A program made the translations under genes and the position numbers. Shown piece after piece: positions 23,693 to 31,099 of a stretch of 64,000 bases of DNA; positions within the stretch are counted from its first letter, which is position 1, and each line of letters starts with the position of its first letter. The notes below the pieces were generated by a model, which saw only the letters and a list, made by a program, of their open reading frames with translations, did not search any database and was not told the DNA's origin. Origin of the DNA: Microbulbifer sp. VAAF005 (GTDB taxonomy: Bacteria > Pseudomonadota > Gammaproteobacteria > Pseudomonadales > Cellvibrionaceae); contig NZ_CP120233.1 in the NCBI RefSeq assembly GCF_030012985.1, forward strand, positions 3,467,001 through 3,531,000. The letters are read 5' to 3'.

Positions 23693-26086
23693 ATGTTCAT
23701 AAGCAGGCACATTGCCGCACTGTGCTTCTTGATAGTCAGCACAATGGCACAGGCCGGGAGCATCGCGGAGTACACCGCAGGCATGCATAGGCACAGCGGC
23801 TTCCACGACTTTTACTGGGACGAGGCTAACGGCCGGGTGCTACTTGAGATCGATGAGTTTGAGCGCGAGTTGCTCTTGCTCACCGGGCTGGCCCAGGGAC
23901 TGGGTTCAAACCCGGTGGGCCTGGATCGCAACCAGGTGGGTGAGAGCCGCTTGGTGAAGTTCCAGCAGTCGGGTAACAAAGTATTACTGCATCAGGTGAA
24001 CCTGAAATACCGTGCCCAATCAGCAAATGCGGCTGAGCGCCGCGCGGTTGAGGAAGCTTTCGCTTCGTCCGTACTCTGGGGCTTCAAGGTGCTTGCCCAG
24101 AGCGATAAGGCGGCACTGGTGGACCTTACGCCCTTCCTGTTGAGCGATCAGCACGGTATTGCTACACGTCTTAAGGGCGCAGAGCAGGGCAGTTACAGTG
24201 TGGATAAGAGCAAATCGGCAATTTATCTGCCCCGCACAAAAAACTTTCCCAAGAACAGTGAGTTTGAGGCCCAGTTAACTTTTGCTGGATCAGCTCCGGG
24301 AAACTATCTGCGCGAAGTGGTTCCGACCCCTACATTGGTGTCCCTGCGCCAGCATATCTCCCTGATTCAATTGCCAGATAACGACTATGAGCCGCGCCGT
24401 TTTCACAGCCGCAGTGGCTACTTCCCGTTCGCTTATCGGGATTACGCTACAGCGATTGAAGAGCCCTTGGACCAGCGTTATATCTACCGTCATCGACTGG
24501 AGAAGAAGGCGGGTAGCGATGAGGTTGTGGAGCCGATTGTTTACTACGTAGATTCTGGAGTGCCTGAGCCGGTGCGCAGTGCCCTGATAGAAGGGGCGAG
24601 CTGGTGGGACCAGGCATTCGCTGCAGCAGGATTTAAAAATGCGTTTCGCGTAGAGATTCTGCCGGAGGGCGTCGATCCTTTGGATGTTCGCTATAACGTG
24701 ATCAATTGGGTACACCGCTCCACTCGCGGTTGGTCCTATGGTTATTCGGTTTACGATCCCCGTACTGGCGAAATTCTAAAAGGCAATGTTACCTTGGGGT
24801 CCCTGCGTGTTCGCCAGGACTTTCTGATTGCTCAAGGGCTTGTACAGCCCTATCGCGGCGATACCGTCAGTACTGAGCAGCTAAAGAATATGGCCCTGGC
24901 CCGTATCCGTCAGTTATCCGCTCACGAAGTAGGCCATACCCTGGGTCTGGCGCACAACTTTGCTGCCAGTAGCGAAGAGCGCGCTTCAGTAATGGATTAC
25001 CCGGCTCCGCTGGTCTCTCTGCTGGGAGGTAAGTTGGACCTGACAGATGCCTACGCCACTGGCATCGGCAGTTGGGATAAGTTGGCGGTTCGCTACGGCT
25101 ATGGCGAGAGCGATGATGAAAAAAGTTATCTCGACAGTGTTATCGCTGAGGCCGGGGAACAAGAGCTGCGCTTTATTTCAGACCCGGACTCCCGCACCAT
25201 CAATAATGCTCACGCAGTCTCACACCTTTGGGACAACGGCACTGACCCATTGACGGAATTCCAGCGGATGGTCGACTTGAGGCGTCATGCCCTGGGTAAC
25301 TTCTCTGCGGCGGCAGCGCCGTTATCCGCGCCCCGTTCTGACCTGGAAGAGACCCTGGTGCCTGTGTACTACGGTCATCGCTACCAGGCGGAGGCTGTGG
25401 GCAAATTGATTGGTGGCTTGGACTATGACTATGTCTACAACGGTACCGATCAAAATAGCTATACCCTGGTGCCCGCAGAGCGACAACAGCGGGCAATTGA
25501 TGCACTGCTGGATACACTTTCGCCGCAGTTTCTCACCTTGCCGGAGCAGGTCTTGCAGCTGATTCCGCCCAAGTCCTATGGCTACGAACGTACTATCGAG
25601 AGCTTCCCCTCATATACAGGGGTAGCTTTTGATGGGGTCGCTCTGGCGGAAGCGGCTGCTGGGCATACGCTATCAATCCTGATGGACCCGCAGCGCGCGG
25701 CGCGAATGAATCAACAGAGTGCCCGCAGCAGTGAGGTACCGGGGTTTGCTAGCCTATTGCAGCGCTTGAGCGCGCTGGCTCTGCAGGGTGAGGGTTATAC
25801 CGGTCTGCAGGCGAGTGTGCACCAGCGAGTTAATCACGCCTATATCGAGCAGTTGATGTTACTGGCCAGTAATGCAAAGGCAGACGAATCAGTGCGGGCC
25901 AAAGCGCATTTGGAGCTGGCAAAACTTCTTCAGGAAATTGGTTCTATGCGGCTGTTTGGCGATGATCCTGAGGGCTATAGTGCGCACTATTACTATGAGG
26001 CACAGCGCATCGATGCCTTTAAGCAGGGCAAGCTGGAAGTAAAACCTGGTGCGGTTAAAGCGTTGCCGCCAGGATCTCCGATCTGA
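23693..26086 (+). CDS. Large exported zinc-dependent metalloprotease (DUF5117/DUF4953-type)
   Basis: 797 residues. The signal peptide is HIAALCFLIVSTMAQAG. The DUF5117-like region (DFYWDEANGRVLLEIDEFERELLLLTGLAQGLGSNPVGLDRNQVG) and the DUF5118/4953 region are followed by the metzincin-type zinc motif HEVGHTLGLAHN (near residue 412) and a downstream Met-turn candidate SVMDYP. These proteins are annotated as zinc-dependent metalloproteases in marine Gammaproteobacteria and Bacteroidetes, and are presumed secreted or periplasmic peptidases. The start is preceded by GAGGG. Convergent with the transglutaminase-like gene. Confidence 0.9.
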   Translation: MFISRHIAALCFLIVSTMAQAGSIAEYTAGMHRHSGFHDFYWDEANGRVLLEIDEFERELLLLTGLAQGLGSNPVGLDRNQVGESRLVKFQQSGNKVLLHQVNLKYRAQSANAAERRAVEEAFASSVLWGFKVLAQSDKAALVDLTPFLLSDQHGIATRLKGAEQGSYSVDKSKSAIYLPRTKNFPKNSEFEAQLTFAGSAPGNYLREVVPTPTLVSLRQHISLIQLPDNDYEPRRFHSRSGYFPFAYRDYATAIEEPLDQRYIYRHRLEKKAGSDEVVEPIVYYVDSGVPEPVRSALIEGASWWDQAFAAAGFKNAFRVEILPEGVDPLDVRYNVINWVHRSTRGWSYGYSVYDPRTGEILKGNVTLGSLRVRQDFLIAQGLVQPYRGDTVSTEQLKNMALARIRQLSAHEVGHTLGLAHNFAASSEERASVMDYPAPLVSLLGGKLDLTDAYATGIGSWDKLAVRYGYGESDDEKSYLDSVIAEAGEQELRFISDPDSRTINNAHAVSHLWDNGTDPLTEFQRMVDLRRHALGNFSAAAAPLSAPRSDLEETLVPVYYGHRYQAEAVGKLIGGLDYDYVYNGTDQNSYTLVPAERQQRAIDALLDTLSPQFLTLPEQVLQLIPPKSYGYERTIESFPSYTGVAFDGVALAEAAAGHTLSILMDPQRAARMNQQSARSSEVPGFASLLQRLSALALQGEGYTGLQASVHQRVNHAYIEQLMLLASNAKADESVRAKAHLELAKLLQEIGSMRLFGDDPEGYSAHYYYEAQRIDAFKQGKLEVKPGAVKALPPGSPI

Positions 26087-26098
26087 TCTGAAACGGAT

Positions 26099-26131
26099 AA
26101 AAGGGGTGGGCTGTAAACACTCACCCCCTTT
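26099..26131. terminator. Imperfect hairpin between convergent genes
   Basis: AAAAGGGGTG and CACCCCCTTT are complementary apart from one slip and flank about 13 nt. The A and T tails allow it to act in both directions between the metalloprotease (ends 26086) and the transglutaminase-like gene (ends 26137). Confidence 0.5.
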
Positions 26132-26136
26132 GGGCA

Positions 26137-26973
26137 TTAACCGCGAATAAACTGGGACTTCTTTACCCAGTGATTTCCTCGGTATTGTCGAGTGGGGGTT
26201 GGGTTTTTCTTCGCCCAGAAAAAGTGGCGGTTAAACTGAAATTCCGCATCGTAACCCTCCGCCAGCGCTGCCAGGGGCATGGCTTGCCAGCTGGTCTGGC
26301 GGCGTTTGCTGGTTGCCTCCAGCAGGTACTCTTGATCGTTCAAGATGGCCACTACCCAGGCGTGACCCTGACCTTTATGGGTTCCGAGTGCCACCCGCGC
26401 ATCAACTCCCAATTCGATCAGCCAATCTGCCAGTAAAATAGCGTGGTCTTCACAGTCACCCCGCTTTTGGTAATAGGCCTGCCGGGATGTTTGCCAAATG
26501 TCTGACAAACCGGCGTATTGCAGGTGATCGTATTGGTACTCTTTATTCATAGCCAGTGTATAAAGAGGCACCCAAAGCTGTTGAGTCTTAAAGGGCTTGA
26601 ACCCCACCAGGTAGCTGTTGGCAAAGTGGTGTTGCTGGTCCAGTCCCCGGGCGGACGCTGTCGCCGCCTCAATTCCCTGCCAGTTCCACACTGAGACATG
26701 AGCGCTCTCTTCCAGTGAGCGTTTGTCGACTACTTTCTGGATGGTTTTTTCTTCCAGAGGGTAGCGGGTACCCACCACTCGCACTACACCTTGTTGTGAG
26801 TCCACAATACTGGCTAACTGACTGCCGCTGCTACCAAAGCTCCGTAAATTATCGGAAAGGGGGATTTCCGGTGTGCTTTTAGTTGGCGGCTCCTGTGTAT
26901 TCGCTCGCCGTACAAGTTCAGGGGTGATCAGTGCGAGGGAAAGTATCAGTGTGATAGCCAGCCACTTGCGCAT
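26137..26973 (-). CDS. Transglutaminase-like (BTLCP-type) exported protein
   Basis: 278 residues from ATG 26973, with GGGA upstream; an in-frame start at 27015 would lie inside the DUF350 gene. The signal peptide or anchor is MRKWLAITLILSLALITPELV. The papain/transglutaminase-like core has KRGDCEDHAILLADWLIELG (catalytic Cys in GDCEDHA), GHAWVV (His) and LEAT (acid). Close to bacterial transglutaminase-like cysteine proteinases of unknown substrate. It starts 4 bp after the DUF350 stop, so the two genes form one transcript. Confidence 0.85.
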   Translation of the reverse strand: MRKWLAITLILSLALITPELVRRANTQEPPTKSTPEIPLSDNLRSFGSSGSQLASIVDSQQGVVRVVGTRYPLEEKTIQKVVDKRSLEESAHVSVWNWQGIEAATASARGLDQQHHFANSYLVGFKPFKTQQLWVPLYTLAMNKEYQYDHLQYAGLSDIWQTSRQAYYQKRGDCEDHAILLADWLIELGVDARVALGTHKGQGHAWVVAILNDQEYLLEATSKRRQTSWQAMPLAALAEGYDAEFQFNRHFFWAKKNPTPTRQYRGNHWVKKSQFIRG

Positions 26974-26977
26974 AGTG

Positions 26978-27208
26978 CTATCCCTTGAGGCCAAACGAAA
27001 TAATGATGGCAACAAATATCAATATGGTTGATGCAAATATAGATACGGCGATATTGCCATTTTTTAGCTCGCCTTCGATATCTACAGAGCGAAGCAGTTT
27101 CTTATCAATGGTAATCAGTGCGGTGATACCAATAAATAACGCTAGCAGCGTATAAATCAGGTTAATGCCCAGGTTAAACAGGGTTGCCGTTAAAAATTCC
27201 AGTTCCAT
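26978..27208 (-). CDS. DUF350-like small membrane protein
   Basis: 76 residues with two membrane helices (TLFNLGINLIYTLLALFIGITALITIDK and NIAVSIFASTILIFVAIIISF) separated by a charged loop (LLRSVDIEGELKNGNIAVS), the hallmark of the DUF350 unit (usually two units; this is a single one). DUF350 proteins are inner-membrane proteins of unknown function, often near stress or envelope genes. Co-transcribed with the transglutaminase-like gene (4-bp gap). Confidence 0.8.
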   Translation of the reverse strand: MELEFLTATLFNLGINLIYTLLALFIGITALITIDKKLLRSVDIEGELKNGNIAVSIFASTILIFVAIIISFGLKG

Positions 27209-27525
27209 AAATCCTTCAGGCTAATTATGTTTATTAGTGACTGTTAATGGAATAATTTAAGCATAGGGTCTGATTGAGTGCAAAGGATGGCCGACCCAGA
27301 TAAACCGACAGCTTAATTTACAGGTGATTGTCAACCTTAATTGGCAATCCGGACTTGTTGATTAGTATTTTATTTGGCTGGGTTGCTATTGGGGAATAGC
27401 TCTAGACGAAGAGTTGCTCCGTCGAAGGGATTTTACGCTTAATTTACCGGGAAAGCCTTTTGAAGAAGTGTATTTATTAGCTCGGTGTTATCCAGGCGGG
27501 AACCTGGATAACACACCGAGTTTGA
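27209..27525. other. Intergenic stretch with no gene
   Basis: 317 bp upstream of the DUF350 gene (promoter side) and downstream of the quinol monooxygenase. It holds the strong hairpin at 27481-27520; nothing else is recognised. Confidence 0.6.
27481..27520 (-). terminator. Hairpin downstream of the quinol monooxygenase gene
   Basis: CTCGGTG-TTATCCAGG pairs with CCTGGATAA-CA-CACCGAG: 7 + 9 bp with a two-base bulge and a 6-nt loop. It begins 6 bp after the gene's stop. No strong U-run follows, so termination may be factor-assisted. Confidence 0.55.
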
Positions 27526-27819
27526 TTAGTTATCAATCTCGGTCATTTCATTCAATACAAACTCTTCAACGGCGCCCTCGGTTGCCTTCATATAGTCTTC
27601 CAGGTGCTTATTGTTCATGTGGGTTTGCCACAGATCGCGAGTTTCCCAATTTTCATAAAACAGGAAGTGTGCAGGATTGTCATTGTCTTGATGAAGGTTG
27701 TAATTAATGCAACCAGCTTCTGCTCGTGTTGTATTAATGAGTTTTAACAATTCAGATTTCACCAGGTCAATTTTGTCGGCCTTGGCTTTAATGTTGGCAA
27801 CGATAGTGAGCCTGCTCAT
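27526..27819 (-). CDS. Quinol monooxygenase/ABM-domain protein
   Basis: 97 residues from ATG 27819, with GAGGTG 6 bp upstream. ABM-domain pattern like YgiN: LTIVANIKAKADKIDLVKSELLKLINTTRAEAGCINYNLHQDNDNPAHFLFYENWETRDLWQTHMNNKHLEDYM. YgiN-type enzymes oxidise quinols or other small aromatics without a metal cofactor. It is divergent from a LysR regulator (201-bp gap), the usual arrangement for LysR-controlled genes. Confidence 0.88.
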   Translation of the reverse strand: MSRLTIVANIKAKADKIDLVKSELLKLINTTRAEAGCINYNLHQDNDNPAHFLFYENWETRDLWQTHMNNKHLEDYMKATEGAVEEFVLNEMTEIDN

Positions 27820-27952
27820 GTGAACACCTCTTTGTTTCAATATGTGTTGGATTAAGGTTTGTACTCTTTTCCTTGATCCTTTCAGAGGAGACCTAGTGAA
27901 CAGCTTAGCTGCCTCCTGGGTAAGGACTGGGATGTCGAGCTGATGAAGTCAT

Positions 27953-27964
27953 TCTAGATCTAGA
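27953..27964. promoter_or_regulatory. Palindrome between quinol monooxygenase and LysR gene
   Basis: TCTAGATCTAGA is a perfect 12-bp palindrome 57 bp upstream of the LysR start. A further TAGAA follows at 27974, so TTCTAG and CTAGAA also flank a 15-nt spacer. A candidate LysR site, by position only. Confidence 0.45.
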
Positions 27965-28020
27965 TTGCATTGCTAGAAACACTATAATCTTTGAATCTTT
28001 ATCAAAAATATATTGAAAAT

Positions 28021-28983
28021 ATGCAGCTTGAAGACTTGAGGGTCATTCTTAAAGTGGCCGAGTTTCGTAGTATCACTGCGGCCGCCGCCAGTCTCGACTT
28101 ACGCACTGCAACTGCCAGCGCAGCGATCAAGCGTGTGGAGAGCGCGCTAGGAGCGGACTTGTTTATTCGCACTACGCGGCAATTGCGGCTATCCAGTGCT
28201 GGGGAAAGGTTTATTCCCAAATGTGAGGAGGCCCTCCTGACTTTGGACCTCGCCCGGCAAAATCTCAAGGAAGACAGCGGTCAGATAGATGGCGAGCTTC
28301 GCATAGGTGCATCCTCGGACCTAGGAAGGAACCTCGTAACTCCTTGGTTAGATCAATTGTTGCAGGAACACCCGGGGCTGAGTCTAAGAGTGAATATCAG
28401 TGATAGCCAAGTGGACTTTTACCGGGATCCTGTGGATATCGCGTTGCGCTACGGCCCCCCAGCGGATGCCAACCTGTATGGTTTTAAGATTTGTGACGTG
28501 CCCCGTTTATTGTGTGCAACCCCGGCCTACTTACAGGAAAAGGGTTCCCCGAAAACACCGGAGGATCTCTCCGCACATAATGGCCTTTTTTATCAGCTTC
28601 ACGAGATTGTGCACAATAATTGGGAATTTTTTCGGGGCGAAGAGATATACAAGATACGTATGTCTGGGAACAGGTCGTCAAATGACGGTGACCTGGTGCG
28701 ACGTTGGTGTACCTCTGGCTATGGACTTGCCATTAAGTCATGTCTGGATATGTCTGCGGATTTACTTTCCGGTCAGGTAGTGGCCACTATGCGAGACTAT
28801 AAACCCAAGGCAACGGAGCTATGGTTGGTATCTCCGGGAAGGCAGTCAATTACACCGACGGTAAGGTTGGTGCGGGATACTGTAAGAGATCGGTGCTTGG
28901 AGGTTTTAAAGCGGCTGCTGGCAAAGGACATACTTTCTGAGGCTGATTTCAGTAATGGAACGGACGCAATGTTGAGGTCTTAA
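28021..28983 (+). CDS. LysR-family transcriptional regulator
   Basis: 320 residues from ATG 28021. The N-terminal helix-turn-helix is QLEDLRVILKVAEFRSITAAAASLDLRTATASAAIKRVESALGADLFIRTTRQLRLSSAGERF. An effector domain follows (ELRIGASSDLGRNLVTPWLDQLLQEHPGLSLRVNISDSQVDFYRDPVDIALRYGPP), closest in style to the CrgA/PecT-like LysR branch. Divergent from the quinol monooxygenase gene and probably its regulator. An earlier in-frame start at 27991 would add ten residues before the conserved start. Confidence 0.9.
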   Translation: MQLEDLRVILKVAEFRSITAAAASLDLRTATASAAIKRVESALGADLFIRTTRQLRLSSAGERFIPKCEEALLTLDLARQNLKEDSGQIDGELRIGASSDLGRNLVTPWLDQLLQEHPGLSLRVNISDSQVDFYRDPVDIALRYGPPADANLYGFKICDVPRLLCATPAYLQEKGSPKTPEDLSAHNGLFYQLHEIVHNNWEFFRGEEIYKIRMSGNRSSNDGDLVRRWCTSGYGLAIKSCLDMSADLLSGQVVATMRDYKPKATELWLVSPGRQSITPTVRLVRDTVRDRCLEVLKRLLAKDILSEADFSNGTDAMLRS

Positions 28984-29033
28984 TTTTCTTTGTAGCCATA
29001 TGGTTATCCTTGAAAACTATTTATTAGTTCCTG

Positions 29034-29063
29034 AAAAAAAGGGGAGCTTTGCTCCCCTTTTTT
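29034..29063. terminator. Bidirectional intrinsic terminator
   Basis: A7, then GGGGAGC-TTT-GCTCCCC, then T6, between the convergent LysR (ends 28983) and subtilisin (ends 29092) genes. It works on both strands. Confidence 0.9.
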
Positions 29064-29091
29064 ATTCAAGCTCTAGTTAATCCAATTGGGA

Positions 29092-30600
29092 TTAGGAGCC
29101 TGAGCAGCCGTAGGTATCCAAGTAGTCATAGGCTGCTTTTGCCTGTACAAGGCCGTAGCCATAGGCATTGTCCCTTCCTGCGTCACCGAGATCTTCAGCG
29201 GTAGCCGTTAGTGCGTTGCGAATCTCTGTATTGCTGCAGTTGGGGAAGTGGCTCCATACCAACGCGGCAACACCGGCAACGTGTGGGGTAGCCATGGAAG
29301 TACCGTTGTAATATTCGTAGCTAGTAGCCTCATTTTCCAAATCCACACTTGCATTTAATTGCGTGAGTAGAGTTGCACCGTCAGTATCTGAAATGCCAAC
29401 TGAGGGAATTGTGGTTACGGTGTCACTCAGGGTGGCACTGGAAAGTAATCCCTCTTCATTATTGTAAATAATGGCACCGATACCGCCGCCAGACTCACAA
29501 TTCAAGACTTTCTCGGCGAAGCTGATATTGCCGCGAGCAATCAGGCAAATCTTACCTGCCGCACTGGTGCAAGCGGATTCTGCCGTACCACAATCTTCCA
29601 TCGAGCCGGTGATTGCACCAGCTGGAGTGCCGGATATCGGGGCTGACTCGATATCAACACTGTCGACAGTCAAGTAGGAAATTCTGCCTGTATCAGTGGG
29701 AACAGAAGATAGAACCTGCACGCCGGGGGCGGAGAGTTCTACCTGGTTAGTTTGCTGGGATGAAGACCAGATGGCCTTATCGCTGTCGACAGCACCTACG
29801 GATACTACTGAGGAGTAGGAGGCTGGGTAGGAGTGGGCCGTATTCCCATCGTTTCCTGCTGCTGCGATGGACAGGATGCCTTCGCGATTCAGGCTATTAA
29901 AGGTGCGCCTCTCGAGGACGTTGGGGCTGTCACCTCCCAAACTCATGTTGATGACGTTGGCACCGTTGTCGGCGCAAACTTCTGCTGCTGCCATAAGGGA
30001 GGAGGAGTAGGCCCAGCCATCACCGTCGAAGACTTTTACAATATGCAGGTTGATGTTACTACTAGGCATCACACCTACGACACCAGCATCATTGTTCATT
30101 GCAGCAATAGTGCCGGCTACATGGGTGCCGTGACCGCTCTGGTCTTCATACCAATTGCCTGCACCACTGGGATCACTGGTTCCGGTAACGGCATTGCCAG
30201 ACAAATCTTCATGGACGAGATCGTAGCCAGAATCAATAATACAAACGGTGCGGTTGCCGGCTTGAGAGTCACCCAGCTGGTCTGCTTGCACCATGGTAAT
30301 TCCGTAGGGCGTTTCCTGAGACATTGGATAACGTTTTACGTCTTCTTCGATAAATGCAACGTTCGGATTGGAGCGCATTTCTTTGAGGGTTTCTGCAGAC
30401 ATATGAGCTGCCATCGCATTCTGACGACGTATTTCAACAGCTTGGCGTCCGCCTCTCTTTTTCATGAAAGACTTAACTGATTCACCTTTTCCTTGCTTGA
30501 AAGTCACGATGTAACGCTTGTCTTCTGCAGCTGCAGCGGCGTTTCCGGCTACAGCAAAGGCTAAGACGCCGGCGGCAAATACAGATAGTTTTTTCTTCAT
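29092..30600 (-). CDS. Secreted subtilisin-family (S8) serine protease
   Basis: 502 residues. Signal peptide KKLSVFAAGVLAFAVAGNAAAA, then an I9-type inhibitor propeptide (about 27-92: RYIVTFKQGKGESVKSF...VAFIEEDVKRYPM). The catalytic domain has Asp123 (CIIDSGYD), His157 (GHGTHVAGT), oxyanion Asn250 (AAAGNDGN) and Ser435 (NGTSMATPHVAG). A PA-type insertion lies at about 318-420 (GKICLIARGNISFAEKVLNCESGGGIGAIIYNN). A secreted alkaline protease for extracellular protein degradation. Its own promoter must lie in the 500-bp AT-rich region upstream. Confidence 0.95.
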   Translation of the reverse strand: MKKKLSVFAAGVLAFAVAGNAAAAAEDKRYIVTFKQGKGESVKSFMKKRGGRQAVEIRRQNAMAAHMSAETLKEMRSNPNVAFIEEDVKRYPMSQETPYGITMVQADQLGDSQAGNRTVCIIDSGYDLVHEDLSGNAVTGTSDPSGAGNWYEDQSGHGTHVAGTIAAMNNDAGVVGVMPSSNINLHIVKVFDGDGWAYSSSLMAAAEVCADNGANVINMSLGGDSPNVLERRTFNSLNREGILSIAAAGNDGNTAHSYPASYSSVVSVGAVDSDKAIWSSSQQTNQVELSAPGVQVLSSVPTDTGRISYLTVDSVDIESAPISGTPAGAITGSMEDCGTAESACTSAAGKICLIARGNISFAEKVLNCESGGGIGAIIYNNEEGLLSSATLSDTVTTIPSVGISDTDGATLLTQLNASVDLENEATSYEYYNGTSMATPHVAGVAALVWSHFPNCSNTEIRNALTATAEDLGDAGRDNAYGYGLVQAKAAYDYLDTYGCSGS

Positions 30601-31099
30601 TGGATACTCCTGGCAATTTCTATATTTATTGTTGCTTTTGTCGCTGCTCTTATTTCAACATTTTTGATTATTGGTTTTTGTTCGAGATCGACCTGGGGGA
30701 ATTTAACAGGATTTTAATGGCGTATGAATAATCAAATTGCAGGTATTTTTTTAAAATTTTATTGAGGGATTTTTATTTTGTTGATTTTTGCGATTGCATG
30801 ATAATTTTTAACGACTTTTGTTGAAATTTCCACATTTTATTTTCTCTTTGCGGTATTTGTTAGGTTGAGTGTTTTTTTGTGGGTATTTTGTGTAAATCTT
30901 TTTATGAGTGGTATCTGCAATTGATTTATTTGGTAGTTAGTCTTGTGACTTGTATCAGTTTGTTTCGTAGTGTTGGATAGAAAAATATATCTGGTTGAAA
31001 AATCAGATTGAGAAATTTGTGGTGGGCCAGTTATTGGTTGGAAAGTTGGTAGTGGTCGACCAAATAGAGATTGTCTGGTCGACCAGAATTAGTTGTTAT
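30601..31099. other. AT-rich intergenic region with duplicated palindrome
   Basis: No gene in these 499 bp. The left part, with many T-runs, is the upstream region of the subtilisin gene on the minus strand. The palindrome TGGTCGACCA occurs twice (31053-31062 and 31076-31085). As each copy is self-complementary, the two copies can also pair with each other, giving a hairpin just past the M16 gene's stop. Confidence 0.6.

Noticed and set aside
29833..30480. 215-codon plus-strand open frame
   Set aside because: Antisense to the subtilisin catalytic domain; no ribosome site or recognisable fold.
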